NCBI GenBank assembly: GCA_027943245.1 | Contig: JANDJZ010001018.1 | Coordinates: forward strand, 1 to 13,840 | Direction of reading: 5' to 3' | Length of the DNA: 13,840 nt | Source: Acanthamoeba sp. SK_2022b | Taxonomy: Eukaryota; Discosea; Longamoebia; Acanthamoebidae | Part shown: positions 10,001 through 13,840 of the stretch, piece by piece | Layout of the letters: every line of letters starts with the position of its first letter | Position numbering within the stretch: the first letter of the stretch is position 1 | Position numbers and translations under genes: made by a program | The notes under the pieces: model-generated | The model's database searches: none | What the model saw: only the letters and a program-made list of their open reading frames with translations | Told to the model about the DNA's origin: nothing

Positions 10001-11992
10001 GGCTCGCGTCCGGGGAATGCTGGCAGTTGAGATTCACGCACCGCAAAGTTCTCGAATCCAAAGATGTCCAAGATGCCGATGAACTTGGAGTTCTTGGCCG
10101 AGTTGATCGTACCGGCAATGGCAGTATTCATTCGATCGACGAGCCACGAGAACATGCGACTGTACAGCATCTTGGCGAAGGCATCTCGCACGTCCTCCGC
10201 CTTGAACAACGAAGCAGGAAATGCGTCGAAAAATATAAGTAAATAAAAAGATAATAAGATAACAAATAGCGCAGATCTTCATGTTTCATGTGGGGTTCGT
10301 GCCTCGGCGACGGTGAGAGGCTTCTTGACTTCCTCGCCCTTGGTGCCCATGCTCAGCGTCTTGATGCGAAGTGCATTCTGCAGCGCCTGCGGGTCGACCT
10401 GCAGCAGCGAGGCGATAAAGACGATGGCTGTGGGCGTCATCCGACAATCCGGTCAGCGCTGTAGATACAGACAGGCCATTACGCGAGCGGGGCTGGGCGG
10501 ACCTTGAGGGTCAGTGAACGTGATGGGAGAGCCGTCCTTGAACCGGATGTTGCCCAGGTGAAGAACTGCGGCCAACACAGAGAAAATCTGATTTTGCGTG
10601 TGCTGGTCCAGACCCAGGAGATTCATGGCCGCCTGGTTGGTCAAACCGATTTGGTGTGTGTTGTTTTGGTCAACAAACCGATCAATCTACATGAACATTT
10701 AAAGGAACAGAGAGCTCATGATTTGAGAGAGAGTGAGCAATGGAGCACCTTCATGCGGTGCCAATCATCGCCATCGTCAACTTCGGGCAGCGTCATCACA
10801 GAGCTCTGGTTGGTGTAGAAAAAGTCACGTGGGCTGCCCAGCCTGTATTTCTCTGCAGCAAAAGGGAAAGATGAGCAGAGTGCACCACCTATATAACCAT
10901 CACCATCATGATGCCATGCAATGTCGTGTACCTCTCTCCTCGGGGGAGGCGCCGGCCAGGAACATGTAGAACACGTGGTAGTTTCGCTCGCCCTCGGTCT
11001 GGAAAACGATTCTCGACTTCTCCAGGAGGTCTGTGGGTGGAGATCAAGAGCGCCGCAGGGTGAGGGCGCGCACGTGCATCCAAGCGCTGGACGAGACGAG
11101 CTACACGGGGCCGCAGTCACTGAGGCGTACAGTTCTGCAGGCGAGCTCCCATAATCGTGGAGCCGTCATCGGTGAAGTGGACCTCCATGAACTTTCCCTG
11201 CGCGGCCAGAGAAGGCGGTGAGCCAGGCGCCACGCCTTCAGAGCGGCTGACTGCAATTGATTGGGCAATGGCATGGTGGACGTACGAAGCGCGACGAGTT
11301 GTTGTTGCGGACGGTGGCGGCATTGCCAAAGGCCTCGAGCACGGGATTGGTCTGGAGTATCTTGGTCTCCACCATCGAGTGCTTGTTGGTGCGCTGCGCC
11401 AGGAACTGGAGAATGAGCTTGGTCGCCTCCGTTTTGCCCGCCCCCGACTCTCCGCTGGCGTGGAACAACAAGTTAAGATTGTCTCCCCGGCAGAAGAAGG
11501 CCAGCTTACTTGATCGCCGGAGGAGGGGGAGCAGCCAACCAACATCTGGAGGGGGGGAGAGGGGGCACCTAATGATGCAGGACTGGTTGCGGTTGTGCGC
11601 AAGGAGATCGGTGTAGGTGTGGTTGGCGATGGCGAAGATGTGGGGCGGGAGCGCTCCCAAGTGCTGGCCGATGTACTGCTTCACGATGTTGGACGTGTAG
11701 ATGGGCAACCGGAGGAACGGGTTCACGGAAACCAGGATGCTGCCCGTGTAGGTCTGAGGACCGGCAGAAAAGCAAGATGGATGTACAGGGGGGCGGGGTA
11801 AGTGTCAAATCATCTGATTGGCAACGGCGAGCGTGTTGTTCGACGCTGGGACAAGAAGCGTACGTAGATGAGGTCGTGATTGTATCTCCTCCTGATGTTG
11901 TCGAGCAGGAGATCCTCGGAAAGGTTGTTAAGGGTGATCATGTCCTCCACGCCCTGGGCCGGGAGCACGGTGATCGCCTCGTTCAGCGCCAT
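1..11992 (-). CDS. Myosin VII-type MyTH4-FERM unconventional myosin, 54 exons visible, 3' end outside window
   Basis: Actin-based motor of the MyTH4-FERM group; relatives act in filopodia, adhesion and phagocytosis. Exons read on the minus strand: 11992-11864, 11753-11569, 11454-11286, 11197-11131, 11030-10932, 10852-10749, 10686-10503, 10427-10303, 10200-10042, 9957-9790, 9715-9551, 9418-9285, 9195-9162, 9084-8952, 8861-8659, 8571-8443, 8338-8201, 8097-7846, 7774-7714, 7609-7499, 7421-7343, 7257-7104, 6932-6804, 6713-6640, 6513-6355, 6240-6105, 6000-5922, 5826-5704, 5619-5468, 5328-5204, 5086-4912, 4777-4697, 4591-4469, 4346-4260, 4167-4070, 3999-3934, 3821-3756, 3588-3519, 3422-3357, 3261-3189, 3035-2972, 2901-2815, 2693-2594, 2509-2425, 2349-2258, 2132-2039, 1911-1794, 1671-1584, 1517-1438, 1326-1151, 1037-850, 719-607, 487-304, 215-15. 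Every junction keeps phase and the total is 2178 codons without a stop. The start ATG at 11992 is the first in-frame ATG after an in-frame TGA about 45 bases upstream. Least certain are exons 36-37 and 48-50 and the start of exon 53, where alternative in-frame splice sites exist. Domain order matches class VII; the family's usual length is about 2200 residues, so little is missing. Confidence 0.93.
967..996. repeat. (CTG)10 coding repeat, ten glutamines on the minus strand
   Basis: A pure run of CAG codons in exon 51, directly before [10 protein letters not shown]. It is uninterrupted, so its length is probably variable between strains (inference). Confidence 0.95.
1224..1244. repeat. (GCT)7 coding repeat, seven serines on the minus strand
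   Basis: Seven AGC codons in exon 50 within the low-complexity FERM insertion. Confidence 0.95.
1975..2036. repeat. (ATC)n trinucleotide repeat, about 20 units, intron 46
   Basis: Nearly pure ATC repeat starting almost at the GTATGATGATG donor of intron 46. On the sense strand the intron begins with an ATG/GAT repeat, so the donor is partly embedded in the microsatellite. Confidence 0.95.
2189..2243. repeat. (GT)n dinucleotide repeat in myosin intron 45
   Basis: About 27 units; reads as (AC)n in the myosin transcript. One imperfect GTGTGTGC precedes it at 2181. Confidence 0.95.
3038..3107. repeat. (TTG)n repeat with TTGGG interruptions, intron 40
   Basis: On the sense strand this is (AAC)n with CCC interruptions and it runs straight into the CCAACAG acceptor of exon 41, leaving no pyrimidine tract. 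A (GA)n run at 3144-3166 lies in the same intron. Confidence 0.9.
3144..3166. repeat. (GA)n repeat, intron 40
   Basis: Pure dinucleotide run; similar GA runs occur at 3304-3323 (intron 39), 3899-3916 (intron 36) and 4371-4395 (intron 33). All read as CT-rich tracts in the myosin transcript. Confidence 0.9.
3822..3933 (-). other. Candidate GC-AG intron (myosin intron 36)
   Basis: The exon ends CCG AG and is followed by GCACGC. Joining to CAG|G at 3821 gives [11 protein letters not shown]. An alternative uses the GTCGAC donor 29 bases upstream with the AGAG|GCC acceptor; it also keeps the frame and removes 12 codons from a non-conserved linker. So the GC donor is plausible but not forced here. 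Confidence 0.5.
3934..4285 (-). other. SH3 domain (about residues 1468-1525, exons 34-36)
   Basis: The SH3 begins at AAVAITDYE, the counterpart of the ALYDY motif. It continues with [18 protein letters not shown], the conserved tryptophan in [12 protein letters not shown] near residue 1500, and [13 protein letters not shown], which matches the G-x-F-P-x-x-Y/A end of SH3 folds. An SH3 between the two MyTH4-FERM modules is diagnostic of class VII-type tails. Exon 36 appears to end at an AG|GCAC donor instead of a GT. Confidence 0.9.
4371..4411. repeat. (GA)n followed by (GGA)n, intron 33
   Basis: About 12 GA units merge into about six GGA units. In the sense direction it is a long pyrimidine tract about 25 bases upstream of the exon 34 acceptor. 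Confidence 0.9.
5092..5139. repeat. (GAT)n, (ACG)n and (AAC)n mixed trinucleotide repeat, intron 30
   Basis: GATGATGATG passes into ACGACG and then ACAACAACAAC, all within the intron just before the exon 31 acceptor. It is a compound microsatellite. Confidence 0.85.
5348..5405. repeat. (CA)n dinucleotide repeat, about 29 units, intron 29
   Basis: Pure run; reads as (GU)n in the myosin transcript, close to the exon 30 acceptor. Confidence 0.95.
6465..6479. repeat. (GCA)5 coding repeat, five cysteines on the minus strand
   Basis: Five TGC codons in exon 25 inside the first MyTH4 domain. Confidence 0.9.
6560..6622. repeat. (GT)n dinucleotide repeat, about 31 units, intron 24
   Basis: Pure run; reads as (AC)n in the myosin transcript. 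Complementary to the repeat in intron 22. Confidence 0.95.
6741..6766. repeat. (GCGT)n tetranucleotide repeat, intron 23
   Basis: About six tandem GCGT units between the exon 23 donor and the exon 24 acceptor. Confidence 0.9.
6964..7031. repeat. (CA)n dinucleotide repeat, 34 units, intron 22
   Basis: The longest dinucleotide run in the window. Reads as (GU)n in the myosin transcript and makes intron 22 the longest intron at 171 bases. Confidence 0.95.
7343..7774 (-). other. Linker between the lever helix and the first MyTH4 domain (exons 19-21)
   Basis: Three small exons code for residues of about 860-942. Their composition is G/S/A/R-rich (for example [23 protein letters not shown]) and I recognise no domain. 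The boundaries were chosen because they keep phase: the exon 20 donor must be GTACGC after one leftover T for exon 21 to read [15 protein letters not shown]. Confidence is lower here than in the domain-coding exons because there is no conserved alignment to anchor the splice choices. Confidence 0.6.
7846..8064 (-). other. Charged helical segment, probable single alpha-helix (exon 18)
   Basis: Residues of about 787-859 are dominated by E, R, K, Q and A in alternating charged clusters (for example [14 protein letters not shown]). There is no regular hydrophobic heptad. In class VII and X myosins the equivalent post-IQ region is a stable single alpha-helix that lengthens the lever rather than a dimerising coiled coil. 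That function is inferred from composition. Exon 18 is the longest coding exon in this gene at 252 bases. Confidence 0.75.
8065..8571 (-). other. Lever arm with four IQ-like motifs (exons 16-18)
   Basis: Four IQ-type light-chain binding motifs are spaced 22-24 residues apart. They are [17 protein letters not shown] near residues 702-718, [15 protein letters not shown] near 725-739, [17 protein letters not shown] near 748-764, and [16 protein letters not shown] near 771-786. The second and fourth come closest to the IQxxxRGxxxR pattern. In this family such motifs bind calmodulin or related light chains. The first and third diverge, so their occupancy is uncertain. Intron 16 splits the second motif and intron 17 splits the fourth, both in phase 0. 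Confidence 0.85.
9162..9195 (-). other. 34-base microexon 13 of the myosin gene
   Basis: The exon lies between acceptor AACCAG|G and donor AAG|GTAACC. It codes for one split arginine and [10 protein letters not shown]. The classic GTGAGT donor of exon 12 leaves two bases (CG), which this acceptor completes. The HFK then aligns with the SQFK segment found before the long helix of myosin heads, so both phase and protein context support it. Confidence 0.8.
9492..9521. repeat. (AAT)n trinucleotide repeat, intron 11
   Basis: About ten units in an unusually A/T-rich intron of 132 bases. Confidence 0.92.
10201..10302 (-). other. Candidate GC-AG intron (myosin intron 8)
   Basis: Exon 8 ends GCC GAG and is followed by GCACGA; no GT lies at the junction required by the protein. 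Splicing GAG|GC to AG|GCG gives [14 protein letters not shown], whose spacing from PL to DVRDAF matches that of known myosins residue for residue. The nearest upstream in-frame GT (GTCGCC, 9 bases earlier) would delete three residues from a length-conserved part of the head. Confidence 0.75.
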
Positions 11993-12008
11993 CCTGCCAA
12001 ACAGCGAC

Positions 12009-12067
12009 CTCGCTCCCTCTGATGCGTCCTGTCCTCAAGGTTGCTCGCTCCCTCTCGTTGCGTCCTG
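12009..12067. repeat. Imperfect direct repeat just upstream of the myosin start
   Basis: CTCGCTCCCTCT followed by TGCGTCCTG occurs at 12009-12031 and again at 12044-12067, 35 bases apart with a one-base insertion. On the myosin sense strand these read CAGGACGCA...GAGGGAGCGAG. It lies 17-75 bases upstream of the ATG and could be duplicated core-promoter or 5' UTR sequence. Confidence 0.85.
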
Positions 12068-12073
12068 CAGGAC
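12062..12073. repeat. 12-bp perfect palindrome GTCCTGCAGGAC
   Basis: It overlaps the end of the second direct-repeat copy. Symmetry and position make it a candidate binding site for a dimeric factor, but no known site is recognised. Confidence 0.5.
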
Positions 12074-12382
12074 AGGTTTTTCTCGAAGGGTGACGACCAT
12101 TGTCGACTTGGTGTTTTTTGCCTTTTTTGGAATCCCACCCAGAAGGTCCGTTAACCGTTTGTGGCAAACATTTCCCATTTAGTGGCCGTTGTATCTCCCT
12201 TGCTCTCGGCACAAGTGAGTTGGATCCTTCGATTTGTGTCGTGGGTCCCACAGAGTTTGGTTTTTTTATATATATTTATTTTCATAAAACTTCCGCGCCG
12301 GTTTCTTCTCTTGAGCCCCGAAAGAAAAACGTTTCTTTGGCATCACTTTTTTCCATCAACATCAACACCATACAGCAACGTA

Positions 12383-13840
12383 ATGACTTCAGGCCTTGCG
12401 TTTGCTCTGCTTTGCCTGGTATGCACACGTGGCGGGACAGTCGATTTTCGCCCTTGATAGATGGATTGTGTCAGCAATGCCGAGGGCTTGCCTAAAGACA
12501 TCATGCATGCATTCGTTGCGGTGTTGCAGGTGGCCACCGCGGTAGCCCTGGCGCAAGGCGCGCCCCTCGCGTGTGACGAGCGCGAGCTGCAGGTCCCCGA
12601 GCTGGGCCTCTGGGTCAGGAACACGGGGCAGCGCACCAGCTGGCACGACGCGAGCGACCTTCCTGCCTCCACTGCTGGTTCGTCAGCTGTTTGTTGTTGT
12701 TGTTGTTGTTAGTTGTAGTTGTTATTGGTTGCTGTTGTTGGTTGTTGGTTGTAGTTGTTGGTTGTTGGGTGGCGGTGGCGATGAGTTGCTCAATGGGGTT
12801 GAGCTTGTGCGGTGGTGGTTTGCTGGGGGCAGGCGAGGGGACAGGCGGCCACTGGGCCGCGTTTGAGCGACCTCTCCCCAACATGCTGGACCGCGCGTTC
12901 CTGGACCAGGCCGAGGCCACGTTCAACCACGAGCAGCCCTTCGTCCCGCCCTCCAAGTGTTTCGAGTGCGCTTTGCTTCTCTCTCTCTCTCTCAATCACA
13001 ACCTCAATCCACCACCTTCATTTATTTTGTTTTTTTTTTGTTGTTGTTTTTTTTTGTTGTTTTTATTATTATTATTATTATTGAACGAGATGCTGTGATT
13101 GATGGACGTACAGTGCGCACTGCAACGACTTTGTGCTCGAGGGCAGTCCTTTCGTAGTGGCTCTCAGCAACGCCTACGTCGATCACGACGGTACGTCCAC
13201 CACCCGACCTATCGCAGTCTCCCGCTCATCCAGTTAACGTTGCTTACACGTCATTTATTATTATTATTCTTATTATCAAACAAAAACAAATAAATAAATA
13301 AACAAATAAATATTAAATATGAATGTAGGGCTGGTGTTTGACAGCTCGTACGTCTACCCGATCGAGGGCATGCGGAGGTGGCACATGCCCCACTTGCAGA
13401 GGCAAGCGACCGTCGATGCCGCGAGCGAGAGGCCCGCCGGCCTCCTGTCTTCGCTGGCCGGCCTCATCACCGGCGCCCCGCGCAAGAGGCACACCGGCCA
13501 CGGCGAGCACGACGGACGTCCGGGCCACGGGGAGCACAGGCCCATGCCCGCGCCCCCCTCCGTGATCTGCGTCGACAAGCTCGTCACCATCCTCCAGGCA
13601 CACCTTTCCCCGTTGTTGTTGTTGGTTGTTGTTGGTTGTTGACGGAGTTGGGGCGTGATCGTGTTGCTCTGGTGTCTGTTGTGCGTGCAGCCCTACCAGG
13701 AGAACTACTACCACTTTGTCGCGGAGAGCCTGCCGCGCTTGCTCATGGCCCACGACATCATGAGGAGGGACCCCTCCGTGCGGCTGCTCACTCGATCGCA
13801 GCCCTTCATCGCTCAGGTACGGCATTGCACCTCCTCTCCC
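12383..13840 (+). CDS. Probable GT61/DUF563-type secretory glycosyltransferase, 5' part, six exons visible
   Basis: Exons are 12383-12418, 12530-12677, 12845-12965, 13114-13190, 13329-13597 and 13691-13816, followed by a GTACGG donor, so the gene continues to the right. They total 259 codons with consistent phase. The N-terminus MTSGLAFALLCL joins to VATAVALAQGA across intron 1, giving a good signal peptide for entry into the ER. Then come cysteine-containing lumenal sequence (PSKCFDAHCNDF), VALSNAYVDHDGLVFDSSY, and ILQPYQENYYHFVAESLPRL at about residues 215-234. The NYYHF-x-x-E-x-LPRL pattern is characteristic of GT61/DUF563 enzymes, which transfer xylose, GlcNAc or similar sugars onto glycans in the ER or Golgi. 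The donor and acceptor sugars cannot be told from this part. The catalytic C-terminal half is outside the window. Exon 3 could start 12 bases earlier, at 12833, in frame. A His/Arg/Gly-rich stretch lies in exon 5. Confidence 0.78.
12691..12768. repeat. (TTG)n and degenerate GTTGTTGGTTG repeat, glycosyltransferase intron 2
   Basis: A pure TTG run to 12710 is followed by a degenerate TTG/GTTG tract in the 167-base intron. A similar GTT tract lies at 13615-13640 in intron 5. Confidence 0.88.
13063..13081. repeat. (ATT)n repeat after poly-T tracts, glycosyltransferase intron 3
   Basis: ATT repeat preceded by several T-runs. Intron 4 carries comparable ATT and AAAT repeats at about 13257-13319. 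These plus-strand introns are T/A-rich, unlike the C-rich myosin introns. Confidence 0.88.
13598..13690 (+). other. Candidate GC-AG intron (intron 5 of the glycosyltransferase gene)
   Basis: Exon 5 reads ATC CTC CAG and is followed by GCACAC; the acceptor is GTGCAG|CCC. This gives LVTILQPYQENYYHF, which resembles the hydrophobic strand before the NYYH motif in the family. A GTCACC donor 15 bases upstream would also be in frame but removes VTILQ. Confidence 0.6.

Larger units (their letters stand above)
8659..11992 (-). other. Myosin motor domain (residues 1-686, exons 1-15)
   Basis: This is the ATP-hydrolysing, actin-binding head. The P-loop GESGAGKT lies at residues 106-113, in exon 3. Switch I NNNSSRFG is at about 155-162, split between exons 3 and 4. 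Switch II DIFGFE is at about 399-404 in exon 9, and the RCIKPN segment near the actin interface is at about 593-598 in exon 14. The converter follows ([14 protein letters not shown]) and ends in VGKTKVFLK near residue 683. All nucleotide-binding motifs are intact, so the head should be enzymatically active. Counting 16 residues upstream of the DAF segment in exon 9, the TEDS position appears to be glutamate. By the TEDS rule, that means actin activation without heavy-chain phosphorylation (inference). The head starts only about 14 residues before the conserved GVEDM motif, so the SH3-like N-terminal subdomain usual in class VII is absent from this model. Confidence 0.95.
11993..12382. promoter_or_regulatory. 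Divergent intergenic region, possible bidirectional promoter
   Basis: It lies between the two start codons and I see no convincing exon in it. It is noticeably T/A-richer than the flanking coding DNA. It holds a TATATATA tract at 12267-12274 inside a T-rich stretch, about 110 bases from the plus-strand start and 275 from the minus-strand start. It also contains two direct repeats and a palindrome, listed separately. Parts must be 5' untranslated sequence of both genes. A CAG immediately precedes the G before the myosin ATG, so a 5' UTR intron ending there is possible. The promoter role is inferred from the head-to-head layout. Confidence 0.6.

Noticed and set aside
11928..12251. Minus-strand open frame upstream of the myosin as a possible N-terminal exon
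   Set aside because: It is in a different frame from exon 1, overlaps exon 1 and has no resemblance to a myosin N-terminus. I saw no donor that would join it convincingly.
12161..12457. 98-codon plus-strand open frame with hydrophobic N-terminal part
   Set aside because: Only its internal ATG at 12383 leads to a sensible signal peptide and a good donor. The upstream part is T-rich intergenic sequence with a TATA-like tract.
1..13840. Mobile element or horizontally acquired cassette
   Set aside because: No transposase, reverse transcriptase, terminal inverted repeats or long direct repeats were found. Both genes share intron style and donor motifs typical of a resident nuclear genome.

Overview
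This is a eukaryotic window. It is a GC-rich stretch of an intron-dense protist genome. Two protein-coding genes diverge from a short, T/A-richer intergenic segment at about 11993-12382. Both genes run off the window. I saw no bacterial-type genes, rRNA, tRNA, CRISPR array or transposase.

The minus strand from 11992 down to position 15 is one gene. I reconstructed 54 exons by joining reading frames across splice sites and checking phase at every junction. Together they hold 6534 coding bases, exactly 2178 codons, with no internal stop. The product is a myosin VII-type MyTH4-FERM motor: motor head, four IQ motifs, a charged E/R/K-rich helix, then MyTH4, FERM, SH3, MyTH4 and FERM. Only the last few dozen residues and the stop codon should lie to the left of the window. 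The introns are short (62-171 bases). Many carry a C-run on the sense strand, and many hold long simple repeats.

The plus strand from 12383 to the right edge is the 5' part of a second spliced gene (six exons, 259 codons visible). It has a signal peptide and reaches an NYYHF..E.LPRL segment typical of GT61/DUF563-type secretory-pathway glycosyltransferases. Its 3' end is outside the window.

The two genes have no evident shared pathway. One encodes an actin-based motor of filopodia and adhesion; the other encodes a probable Golgi or ER enzyme. What they share is the intergenic region, which may act as a bidirectional promoter. It contains a 23-24 bp direct repeat, a 12-bp palindrome and a TATA-like tract.

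The organism is probably an amoebozoan or a related free-living protist. The reasons are the complete myosin VII tail, high GC, very many introns of about 100 bp, and GTACGY/GTGCGY donors. An Acanthamoeba-like amoeba would fit, but the sequence alone does not prove it. The points most worth a second look are three candidate GC-AG introns, the sense-strand C-runs in the myosin introns, complementary GU and AC repeats flanking exons 23-24, and a low-complexity insertion in the second FERM domain.
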